This document shows, piece by piece, positions 44,634-51,951 of a stretch of DNA of 64,000 nt. Under the pieces are notes generated by a model. It was not told where the DNA came from, did no database searches, and worked only from the letters and a program-made list of their open reading frames with translations. The stretch comes from Streptomyces sp. NBRC 110028 (lineage in GTDB: Bacteria > Actinomycetota > Actinomycetes > Streptomycetales > Streptomycetaceae): contig NZ_BBUZ01000026.1 in NCBI RefSeq assembly GCF_001417735.1, positions 248,001-312,000 on the forward strand, in the 5' to 3' direction. Made by a program: the position numbers and the translations under genes. Positions within the stretch are counted from its first letter, which is position 1, and each line of letters starts with the position of its first letter.

Positions 44634-45848
44634 ATGACCGCCGACCATGACACCGCGATACCGCTTTACGACGGGAGACTCCGGCCGCGGCCGGGCGACC
44701 CGGCGCGCCAGGAGGCGTTCCTGCCCGCACCGGCCGTCCAGAACCACGCCGCCAACCTGACCGTGCTGCCCGGCGGTGACCTCGGCTGCGTATGGTTCGG
44801 CGGCACCCAGGAGGGCGTGCCGGACATCTCCGTGTGGTTCTCCCGGCTGGCGCCCGGCTCCGGCACCTGGTCGGAGCCGGTCCGGCTCTCCGACGACCCG
44901 GAGCGCTCCGAGCAGAACCCGCTGCTGTTCCCCACCCCGGCCGGTGACCTGTGGCTGCTCTACACCGCCCAGCGGGCGGGCAACCAGGACACCGCGGAGG
45001 TCCGGGTGCGGGTGTCGGACGACAACGGGCACACCTGGGGCGCGCCGCGCACCCTCTTTCCGGCCACCGCCGGGGGCGGGGTGTTCATCCGCCAGCCGAT
45101 CGCGGTCCTGGACGACGGGCGGTGGCTGCTGCCGGTGTTCCACTGCGTGTCCACGCCCGGCGCCAGATGGGTGGGCGACCATGACACCAGCGCGGTGATG
45201 ATCAGCGACGATCAGGGCCGCACCTGGCGGGAGCGGCCGGTGCCGGGCTCCACGGGGTGTGTGCACATGAACGTCCACCCGCTGTCCGACGGCACCCTGC
45301 TGGCGCTGTTCCGCAGCCGCTGGGCCGACGCGGTGTACCGCTCGCACAGCACGGACGGCGGGGAGAGCTGGAGCGAGCCGGAGCCGACCGAGCTGCCCAA
45401 CAACAACTCCTCCGTCCAGTACGTCCCGCTCGGCGACGGACGGCTGGCGCTGGTGTACAACCACAGCAGCCGCGCGGACGCCACGGCCCGCCGGGTGTCG
45501 CTGTACGACGAGATCGACGACGACGGGCAGGCGGGCGGCTCCCCGGCCGCCGCGCCCTCGCCGCCCGCCCAGCAGGAGGACGCCCCCGGCGCCTTCTGGG
45601 GTGCGCCCCGGGCGCCGATGACCCTCGCGCTGTCCGCCGACGGCGGACGCACCTGGCCCGTACGGCGCGATCTGGACGTCGGCGACGGACACTGCCTGAC
45701 CAACAACTCACGCGACCGGCTCAACCGGGAGCTGTCGTACCCCACCATCCGGCAGACCCCGGACGGCACGCTGCACATCGCGTACACCTACCACCGCCAG
45801 GCCATCAAGTACGTCCGGGTCAGCCCGGACTGGGCCGCGGATGGCTGA
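44634..45848 (+). CDS. BNR/Asp-box beta-propeller protein (sialidase-like), cytoplasmic
   Basis: A 404-residue six-bladed propeller of the predicted neuraminidase family. Four Asp boxes: 128-135 (SDDNGHTW), 191-198 (SDDQGRTW), 239-246 (STDGGESW) and 334-341 (SADGGRTW). No signal peptide, unlike secreted sialidases, and no clear RIP motif. Within an importer operon it would cleave or rearrange an imported glycan, possibly not sialic acid. GAGG lies about nine bases before the ATG. A Pro/Ala/Gly-rich loop lies at 298-320. Confidence 0.8.
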   Translation: MTADHDTAIPLYDGRLRPRPGDPARQEAFLPAPAVQNHAANLTVLPGGDLGCVWFGGTQEGVPDISVWFSRLAPGSGTWSEPVRLSDDPERSEQNPLLFPTPAGDLWLLYTAQRAGNQDTAEVRVRVSDDNGHTWGAPRTLFPATAGGGVFIRQPIAVLDDGRWLLPVFHCVSTPGARWVGDHDTSAVMISDDQGRTWRERPVPGSTGCVHMNVHPLSDGTLLALFRSRWADAVYRSHSTDGGESWSEPEPTELPNNNSSVQYVPLGDGRLALVYNHSSRADATARRVSLYDEIDDDGQAGGSPAAAPSPPAQQEDAPGAFWGAPRAPMTLALSADGGRTWPVRRDLDVGDGHCLTNNSRDRLNRELSYPTIRQTPDGTLHIAYTYHRQAIKYVRVSPDWAADG

Positions 45849-46539
45849 GCCCCGCCACCGCCACGCGGTGGTCACCGGTGTCAGCTCCGGTATCGGCGCC
45901 GCCATCGCCGCCCGGCTGCTGGACGAGGGGTGGCGGATCACCGGGATCAGCCGTACGGCGCCGTCCCACGGGCACGAGCGGCTGCGCTGGCTGCCGGCCG
46001 ACCTGGCCCGGCCGGAGGAGCTGCCGGCGGCGCTCACCCCGATGGCCGAGGACGGCCCGCTGGACGCGCTCGTGCACGCGGCGGGCGTCCAGCGTTCCGC
46101 CCGGCTGGGCGAGCTGCGGCCCGAGGACGGGTCCCTCATGTGGCGTATCCACGTCCAGGCGGCCACCGTCCTGGCGGACGCCCTGGTGGACCGGGTCCGG
46201 GACGGCGGCCGGCTGGTGCTGGTGGGGAGCCGGACCATGACGGGTGTGCCGGGCAAGAGCCAGTACGCGGCCACCAAGGCGGCGCTGGCGGGTCTGGCCC
46301 GGTCGTGGGCGGCCGAACTGGCGCCGCGTGGGGTCACCGTGAACGTGGTGGCGCCGGGGCCGACGGACACCCCGATGCTGCGGGATCCGGGCCGCAGCCG
46401 CACCCCGCCCGTCGTTCCGCCGCTCGGCCGGCTCGTCAGGCCCGAGGAGGTGGCCGGGCTGACGTCGTTCCTGCTGGGCCCGGAGGGCGGTTCGGTGACC
46501 GGCCAGACGCTGGTGATGTGCGGGGGCGCCTCGCTGTGA
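45841..46539 (+). CDS. SDR-family oxidoreductase of the acid-sugar locus
   Basis: A 232-residue classical SDR. Cofactor loop TGVSSGIGAAIA, catalytic Ser in VGSRTM, Tyr-x3-Lys in SQYAATKAA, and PGPTDTPM after strand 6. It overlaps the propeller gene by 8 bp, so it is translated with it. It likely oxidises a sugar hydroxyl in the pathway that ends at the C4-acid kinase (inference). Confidence 0.88.
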   Translation: MAEPRHRHAVVTGVSSGIGAAIAARLLDEGWRITGISRTAPSHGHERLRWLPADLARPEELPAALTPMAEDGPLDALVHAAGVQRSARLGELRPEDGSLMWRIHVQAATVLADALVDRVRDGGRLVLVGSRTMTGVPGKSQYAATKAALAGLARSWAAELAPRGVTVNVVAPGPTDTPMLRDPGRSRTPPVVPPLGRLVRPEEVAGLTSFLLGPEGGSVTGQTLVMCGGASL

Positions 46540-46547
46540 CGACCGTG

Positions 46548-46578
46548 GTCAGGGACCTGGCGTGGTCATGGCCCTGAC
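46548..46578 (+). terminator. Possible terminator of the importer/SDR operon
   Basis: Seven-base arms GTCAGGG (46548-46554) and CCCTGAC (46572-46578), nine bases after the SDR stop. The loop is 17 bases but can partly pair. Confidence 0.4.
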
Positions 46579-46676
46579 ACGGAATCTCTTCGCGATGTTC
46601 ACCATTGGACGATCCTGTGTCTGACACCCTTTCGGGGATCGAACAACGGTCGTAAATCGGGGAGAGGACACCACAC

Positions 46677-47483
46677 ATGACCCGTGTGACCCGTGTGACC
46701 CGCTGGAAATCCCTGGTGCTGCTGGCCGGCGTCGTGACGGTCGCCGTCACGGCGCAGACCCCGGCCACCGCGACACCCGCCGCCACCGCGTACGACGACA
46801 CGTACTACGAGGACGCGATGGGCAAGACGGGGGAGCCGCTGAAGGATGCCCTGCACCAGATCATCAGCAGGGACGTCAGCAAGCTGTCCTACGACGAGGT
46901 CTGGGACGCCCTCAAGAAGACCGACGAGGACCCGGACAACTCCGCCGACGTCATCCTGCTCTACACCGGCCGCTCCCAGAGCAAGGACTCGAACGGCGGA
47001 AACGCCGACGACTGGAACCGCGAACACGTCTGGGCGAAGTCGCACGGCGACTTCGGCACCGCCACCGGCCCCGGCACGGACATCCACCATCTGCGCCCGG
47101 CCGATGTCTCGGTCAACAGCACCCGTGGCAACAAGGACTTCGACGAGGGAGGCTCGGAGGTGGGGGAGGCGCCGGGCAACCGCACCGACGACGACTCCTT
47201 CGAGCCCCGTGACCAGGTCAAGGGCGATGTGGCCCGGATGATCCTGTACATGTCGGTCCGCTACGAGGGCGGCGAGGGCTTCCCCGACCTGGAGCCCAAC
47301 GACAAGGTCGACAACGGCAGCCGGCCCTTCATGGGACGGCTCTCCGTGCTGAAGAAGTGGAACGAGACGGACCCGCCGGACGCCTTCGAGAAGAAGCGCA
47401 ACCAGGTCATCTACGACGACTTCCAGCACAACCGCAACCCGTTCATCGACCATCCGGAGTGGGTGGCCGAGATCTGGAAGTAG
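46677..47483 (+). CDS. Secreted endonuclease I family nuclease
   Basis: A 268-residue exported nuclease of the EndA/NucM family (beta-beta-alpha-metal). Signal peptide about 1-32; catalytic region DWNREHVWAKSHG (His117) and DIHHLRPADVSVNSTRGN (135-152), ending with the family HPEWVAEIWK. It degrades DNA/RNA outside the cell, for nutrient recycling or nucleoid turnover. GGGGAGAGG precedes the ATG; the first codons contain a three-fold GTGACCC repeat (TRVTRVTR). Confidence 0.88.
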   Translation: MTRVTRVTRWKSLVLLAGVVTVAVTAQTPATATPAATAYDDTYYEDAMGKTGEPLKDALHQIISRDVSKLSYDEVWDALKKTDEDPDNSADVILLYTGRSQSKDSNGGNADDWNREHVWAKSHGDFGTATGPGTDIHHLRPADVSVNSTRGNKDFDEGGSEVGEAPGNRTDDDSFEPRDQVKGDVARMILYMSVRYEGGEGFPDLEPNDKVDNGSRPFMGRLSVLKKWNETDPPDAFEKKRNQVIYDDFQHNRNPFIDHPEWVAEIWK

Positions 47484-47509
47484 CCCGGTCCGGGCGCTCC
47501 GCGCGCCGG

Positions 47510-48142
47510 TCAGGCGCCCCGGGCCGCCGCCAGCAGTTCGGCGGTGGGGCCGGGGTGTCCGGGGCGGGCCTGCAACGAGGGCAGCAGCAGGGTCCACAAT
47601 TCGGCCAGATGGTCCTCGACGAGCCGCCGCCCGTCGAGGGCCTCGGAGACCGTGTGCAGGCCGAAGAAGGCACACACGATGGTCCGGGCGGCGGGCAGCG
47701 GCTCGACATGGGCGGCCAGCTCGCCCTCGCCGTGGGCCCGTTCCAGCATGGCACCGACGGCGTCGATCCAGCCGATGAACGGGGGCGGGAAGGGCGCCGC
47801 GATCAGGGAGCGCTCGGTCCACAGCCGGGCCCCGGCCCGTACCACGATGTCATCGCGGAAGGCGCGGGCCACCGCGAAGCTGAGCCGGACGAGCTGCTCC
47901 AGGGCGGGCACTCGCAGCCCGGTGTGCCGCTGGATCAGGGGTGGCCAGGTGGCGAAGTGTTCCTGCACCACGGCGAGCGCGAGTCTTTCCTTGCTGGTGT
48001 AGTGGAAGTAGATGGCGCCGCTGGTGTGACCCGACCGGGCGGTGATGTCGCTGATGCTCGTTCCGGCGTATCCGCGTTCGTCGAAAAGGGATGCGGCCGC
48101 TTCCAGAAGAGACCGGCGTGTTTGTTCGGCCCGCTCTTGCAC
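47510..48142 (-). CDS. ScbR/ArpA-like gamma-butyrolactone receptor (TetR family)
   Basis: A 210-residue TetR regulator with HTH DITARSGHTSGAIYFHYTSKERLA (32-55), the pattern shared by butyrolactone receptors, and a C-terminal helical ligand domain (AFFGLHTVSEALDGR). Divergent from an AfsA-like synthase, the standard arrangement. The GTG start at 48142 lacks a strong ribosome site. Predicted to repress itself and/or the synthase until the lactone binds. Confidence 0.87.
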   Translation of the reverse strand: MQERAEQTRRSLLEAAASLFDERGYAGTSISDITARSGHTSGAIYFHYTSKERLALAVVQEHFATWPPLIQRHTGLRVPALEQLVRLSFAVARAFRDDIVVRAGARLWTERSLIAAPFPPPFIGWIDAVGAMLERAHGEGELAAHVEPLPAARTIVCAFFGLHTVSEALDGRRLVEDHLAELWTLLLPSLQARPGHPGPTAELLAAARGA

Positions 48143-48233
48143 GTGTTCGTCATCCTATCGATCAGCCCGGTCCGGTGTGACGGAGTGAACTTAGCGGACT
48201 TTCGGCCGCGGATGGTGATGAGGACAGACAGGT

Positions 48234-48252
48234 CAAACATTATTAGTATTTT
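48234..48252 (+). promoter_or_regulatory. AT-rich promoter tract before the AfsA-like gene
   Basis: From 48234 to 48252 nearly all bases are A/T, in sharp contrast to the surroundings. TAGTAT (48244-48249) fits a -10 box only four bases before the ATG, and there is no ribosome site, so the transcript may be leaderless. A receptor-binding element could lie here or at 48165-48200, but I see no clear consensus. Confidence 0.45.
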
Positions 48253-49191
48253 ATGGTGATCGTTCGTGAGGCTCGCGGCCTTTCGGAGCCGACCGGTCCC
48301 ACCGGTCGGCCGCTCAGTTGGTCCCGCACCGTGGCGCGTGAGGCCGTGCACCGGGTGTCGGTGGCCGAGGTGCTGCTCACCGACGTCCGTACGCTGGGTG
48401 ACGGCCGGTTCGAGGCGGCCGCCCAGTGGCCCCGGTCCCATCCGACGTTCCCGCACGGCGGGGACGGCCGCCACCATCCGCTGATGATCGCCGAAACCCT
48501 GCGCGAACTGGGGATCTACATCCCGACCCGGTACTACGCCGTGCCCGCGGGCGCGCACTTCCTGATCCGGGACCTGTTCTTCCGGCTCGACCCGGAGGCC
48601 GAGCCCCGCGCCCCCTACGGGGCGACCGACATCACCTGCCGGATCGCGGTGACGGACGTCCGCACCGCGGCACCCTCCGGGCGGTTCGTGTCCGGGATGC
48701 GGCTCGACGTCGGTCTGTGGGCGGGTGGCCGGATCTTCGCGCGGGCCGGGGGCACCGCCCGCTTCCTCGACGGCACGGCGTACGCGCAGACCCGCGCCGC
48801 CCGCTCGGGCCAGACCGCCCGGCGCCGGCTGCGTGCCGCCGTACGGCCCTCACCAGGGCAGTTGGGCGTCACCGCGCCCCGGGACGTGCTGGTGGTACGG
48901 GACGGGGGAGTGGTGTACCTGGACCCCGCGGACACCCGCCACCCGTTCTTCTTCGACCACTGGAGCGACCATGTGCCGGGGCTGGTGCTGCTGGAGGGCG
49001 CCCGGCAGGCCGCGGCGCTGGCCAGCGGGGGCCTGCTGATCCGCCCCCTCGCCTGCCGGATGAAGGCGATCCGCTTCACCGAGTCCCATCCGCCCGCCGT
49101 CGTCGAGTGCGTCTCCCACGGCAGAACGTGTGTCTTCCGGCTGCGCCAGGCGGACATCTGCACGGCGGTCGGTGTGCTCCAGTACGGCTGA
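48253..49191 (+). CDS. AfsA/ScbA-like gamma-butyrolactone biosynthesis protein
   Basis: A 312-residue protein with two AfsA repeats: HPTFPHGGDGRHHPLMIAET (63-82) and HPFFFDHWSDHVPGLVLLEG (230-249), hot-dog-like folds joining a beta-ketoacyl chain to dihydroxyacetone phosphate, the first step of A-factor-type signals. With the divergent receptor and the downstream HAD phosphatase it forms a signalling unit. ATG 48253 or GTG 48256 may be used. Confidence 0.9.
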   Translation: MVIVREARGLSEPTGPTGRPLSWSRTVAREAVHRVSVAEVLLTDVRTLGDGRFEAAAQWPRSHPTFPHGGDGRHHPLMIAETLRELGIYIPTRYYAVPAGAHFLIRDLFFRLDPEAEPRAPYGATDITCRIAVTDVRTAAPSGRFVSGMRLDVGLWAGGRIFARAGGTARFLDGTAYAQTRAARSGQTARRRLRAAVRPSPGQLGVTAPRDVLVVRDGGVVYLDPADTRHPFFFDHWSDHVPGLVLLEGARQAAALASGGLLIRPLACRMKAIRFTESHPPAVVECVSHGRTCVFRLRQADICTAVGVLQYG

Positions 49192-49202
49192 CCGCACACC
49201 AG

Positions 49203-49266
49203 AACGACGAACACTCTGAACGACGAACACTCCGAGCTGCGAACACGCTGAGCGACGAACAAATCG
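49203..49266. repeat. Four 16-bp tandem repeats after the AfsA-like gene
   Basis: Units AACGACGAACACTCTG (49203), AACGACGAACACTCCG (49219), AGCTGCGAACACGCTG (49235) and AGCGACGAACAAATCG (49251). The first two differ at one base, the others are diverged. Also in 49192-49470: a short palindrome TAACG/CGTTA (49308-49324). No further gene is supported in this 279-bp gap. Confidence 0.75.
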
Positions 49267-49470
49267 CCGACGCTGAGTGACCCCTTGCCTACTCCGAGTT
49301 ATCTCTCTAACGTAGTGATCGTTATGTTTCGGGCAGGCAATTCTCCGCCTGTACGGCGTTCATCAGCGCATTCCGCGTGCGGCGCCGCAAGCGAATTCAC
49401 CGCGCTGCTCTCGAAGGTCACAGGCACGCCCTGCGCCGATTCCCTCCATCTCTCCTGGAACGGCAGGCAG

Positions 49471-50148
49471 ATGACAGCAGAAACCCTTCTCGCATGGACC
49501 CCCGCCGCCATCGTCTTCGACTGTGACGGCACGCTGATGGACTCCGAACGGCACTGGGAAAAGGCCCGCGAAGTGGTACTCGCGGACTACGGGGCCGTCA
49601 CCGACGAGGAGTTCGCGCGGCGCACCAAGGGACTCCACTACACCGAATGCGGCCGCATGCTGGCCGAATACGCCGGACTTCCCGACCTCGCCGACGAAAT
49701 GACCCGGCAACTGCTCGGCGCCTTCCGCAGACTGGTGGCGGACGACCCGGTCACCATGCCCGGCGCGGCCGAACTGGTCCACAAGGCGGCGGCGTTCGCG
49801 CCGCTGGCCGTGGCGAGCAACTGCCCGCGCGACGTCGTCGAGGACGGGCTGTCCAAGGCCGGGCTGCTGCGCTACTTCGGCCATGTGCTGGTCCCCGGAG
49901 GGGAAGTGCGCCCCAAACCGTATCCCGATGTGTATCTGGCGGCCGCCCGCCTGTGCGGTGCGGCCCCCGGCGACGCGCTCGCGGTGGAGGACTCCCACTG
50001 CGGCTTCCTGTCCGCCTCCCGGGCCGGGCTGAGGGTGCTCGGCGTGGGACCCCGCAAACCGGTCGACGAGCGTCCGCCGGTGGATCTGTGGGTCTCCACG
50101 CTCGCCGATCCCGACCTGCTCAAGTGGGCTGATTCCTGCGCCGCTTGA
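49471..50148 (+). CDS. HAD-family phosphatase
   Basis: A 225-residue haloacid dehalogenase-type phosphatase. Motif I FDCDGTLMDSE (Asp17, Asp19), motif II VASNC, Lys in EVRPKPYPDVYL and motif IV VEDSHCGF. HAD phosphatases often accompany afsA homologues and may dephosphorylate the lactone precursor (inference). ATG 49471 is chosen because codon bias deteriorates upstream, although the frame stays open to 49285. Confidence 0.85.
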   Translation: MTAETLLAWTPAAIVFDCDGTLMDSERHWEKAREVVLADYGAVTDEEFARRTKGLHYTECGRMLAEYAGLPDLADEMTRQLLGAFRRLVADDPVTMPGAAELVHKAAAFAPLAVASNCPRDVVEDGLSKAGLLRYFGHVLVPGGEVRPKPYPDVYLAAARLCGAAPGDALAVEDSHCGFLSASRAGLRVLGVGPRKPVDERPPVDLWVSTLADPDLLKWADSCAA

Positions 50149-50168
50149 GGGCCGTGGCGTGGCACCGG

Positions 50169-50681
50169 TCAGTCCATCTTCATCCCGTCGTGGGACTGCG
50201 ACTTCTCATGGGCCCCGCCCTGGGACGCCGACCCACCGTGGTGCATCATCGAGCCCTGCTCGATGTCCCCGCCGAGCTTCGCGCGCAGCGGCTCCAGGGA
50301 TCCCGAGGACTGACCGGTGACCGACCAGCGGGCGCCGACCAGATACATGCCCCCGTAGTCCTTCGAGGTGTTCAGCCAGTCCTTCTGGCCCTTCTCGGTC
50401 GCGAAGGTGACCATGGTGTACCGGTCGCCCTTGCCGGACTCGCAGGCGCCCTGGCGCAGCTCGTCCGCCTCGGTGACGATGGTCGCCTTGCAGCCGATGG
50501 CGTCGGCGATCCGCGTCAGGGCCGCCGGCTTCCCGGGCTTCCCCAGCTCCTTGGCGGCGGGCGCCTTCTCCTTCTCCGGCTTCTTCACATGGGCCTGGCC
50601 GCTCCCGCCGCAGCCGCTCACCACGCCGCTCACGAACAGCAGCGCCGCGCAGAGCGCGGTGGCACGAAGTGCGCGTGACAC
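50169..50681 (-). CDS. Lipoprotein of unknown function, Met/His-rich tail
   Basis: A 170-residue lipoprotein: lipobox VSGC after a 25-residue signal. GTG 50681 has AGGAGG five bases upstream. The mature part starts with a Lys/Pro linker and ends in a Met/His-rich tail (SMMHHGGSA ... SHDGMKMD) that could bind copper. It lies downstream of the SCO0930-like lipoprotein gene, in the same direction. Confidence 0.8.
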   Translation of the reverse strand: MSRALRATALCAALLFVSGVVSGCGGSGQAHVKKPEKEKAPAAKELGKPGKPAALTRIADAIGCKATIVTEADELRQGACESGKGDRYTMVTFATEKGQKDWLNTSKDYGGMYLVGARWSVTGQSSGSLEPLRAKLGGDIEQGSMMHHGGSASQGGAHEKSQSHDGMKMD

Positions 50682-50760
50682 ATCAACCTCCTGTCGACAT
50701 CCGGCGGGTGGCCCGGAGCGCACGCTCCGGGGCCCCGCCGAGGTGGACCATCCTGCCGTC

Positions 50761-51753
50761 TTACTGGCCCGCCTTCTTGCCCTTGTCGGTCACCGCGAAC
50801 CAGGTGCCCTTCACACCCTGGCCGTTGGTGTCCCCGGGCTTCTTGTCACCGACGAAGGTGTACAGCAGCCAGCAGTCGAACGCGGCCTGCTTGGAGCCGT
50901 CGGGGCGCTTGAAGGAGGTGACCTTCGAGGCGTCCACACCGGCGACCTTGGTGGTGTCGACGGCCTTGACCGGCTTCCACTTGTCCAGGCACGCGGCGTC
51001 GACACAGGCCGTCTTCATCGGCCAGGCGCTGTCCTTGTCGAACCGGTAGACGGTCATGCCCTTGCCGTCCACCATGATCTTGCCGAGGTCGGCGTTGTTG
51101 CTGACCATCAGTTGCAGGGCGCCGCCCGCGGCCTTCTTGCCGGCCGGCTTTCCGTCCGGGGCCAGCGCGTTCCAGGTGCCGCCCACGCCCTGGCCCTTGG
51201 TGTCGCCCGCCTTGGTGTCGCCCGCGTAGCGGTAGACCGGCCAGCCCTCCAGGGTCAGCTGCTCGGTGCCGTCGGCGCGCTTGACCTTGCCCAGCTTGCT
51301 GGAGTCGATGCCCGCGCCGGCGAGGGCATCGTCCGCGGGCACCGGCGGCCACTTGGTGGCGCACGCGTCGTTGCAGTTGGACTTGGCCGGCTTGGGGGTG
51401 TCCTCGTCGAACCGGTAGAGGGTCATCCCGGCGCTGTCGGCGACGAACTTGCCCAGCTTGGCGTCGGTCTTGACCGCGAGCTGCTGCGCGGCGCCCGTCT
51501 TGCTGCCACCGCTGCCCGCCGCGTCACTGCCCGCCGCGCTGCCGTACCCACCGGTCGCGCCGGCCCCCGCGGCCGCCGCACCCGCACCCGCCGACGCCGA
51601 AGCACCCACGCCCGCACTCGCCGTCTGGCTGCTGCCGCCCACGGGCTGGACGTTCGCGCTGCCCGCGGAGGTGTCATTGCTGCCACACGCCGCCGTCAGC
51701 ATGACCATTGCCACGGACACTCCCGCGAATGCGATCTGACGCCGCTTCTCCAT
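50761..51753 (-). CDS. SCO0930-family lipoprotein with secreted repeats
   Basis: A 330-residue lipoprotein: lipobox LTAAC (Cys23), an Ala/Gly/Ser-rich linker (about 40-95) and two copies of the actinobacterial secreted repeat (COG4315-like) marked by LGKFVADSAGMTLYRFDEDTP / LGKIMVDGKGMTVYRFDKDSA-type strands, paired Cys (CNDACATKW; CVDAACLDKW) and a GDTKGQGVGGTW-type ending. Surface-anchored; possibly involved in redox or iron/heme interaction. GGGAG precedes the ATG. Confidence 0.88.
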   Translation of the reverse strand: MEKRRQIAFAGVSVAMVMLTAACGSNDTSAGSANVQPVGGSSQTASAGVGASASAGAGAAAAGAGATGGYGSAAGSDAAGSGGSKTGAAQQLAVKTDAKLGKFVADSAGMTLYRFDEDTPKPAKSNCNDACATKWPPVPADDALAGAGIDSSKLGKVKRADGTEQLTLEGWPVYRYAGDTKAGDTKGQGVGGTWNALAPDGKPAGKKAAGGALQLMVSNNADLGKIMVDGKGMTVYRFDKDSAWPMKTACVDAACLDKWKPVKAVDTTKVAGVDASKVTSFKRPDGSKQAAFDCWLLYTFVGDKKPGDTNGQGVKGTWFAVTDKGKKAGQ

Positions 51754-51901
51754 GACCACTCCCTGCGAAAAATCCTTATCGGTGTCCGGCGGTGTAGGCG
51801 CCGACACCATGCCCATACGGAGCCCGTGCCGAGCGACGTTCAGCCGGTTGAAAATTTGTCACCAGACGCACAAAACGCTGGATACGCGAGCGCACAGCAA
51901 G

Positions 51902-51928
51902 CGACGGCCGTTGGTTCAACGGCCGTCG
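51902..51928 (-). terminator. Perfect 12-bp hairpin after the NuoF-like gene
   Basis: Arms 51902-51913 and 51917-51928 (CGACGGCCGTTG and its complement) with loop GTT, 24 bp downstream of the minus-strand stop. It ends the cytochrome/NuoF operon and separates it from the lipoprotein genes. Confidence 0.75.
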
Positions 51929-51951
51929 TGACAGGAGGACGTGGGGCGGGG

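Noticed and set aside
49203..49266. Tandem repeats considered as a CRISPR array
   Set aside because: 16-bp units lie head to tail without spacers, and there are no cas genes.
49285..49470. Upstream extension of the HAD phosphatase
   Set aside because: Third-base G/C is low and no ribosome site supports 49285; motif I starts soon after ATG 49471.
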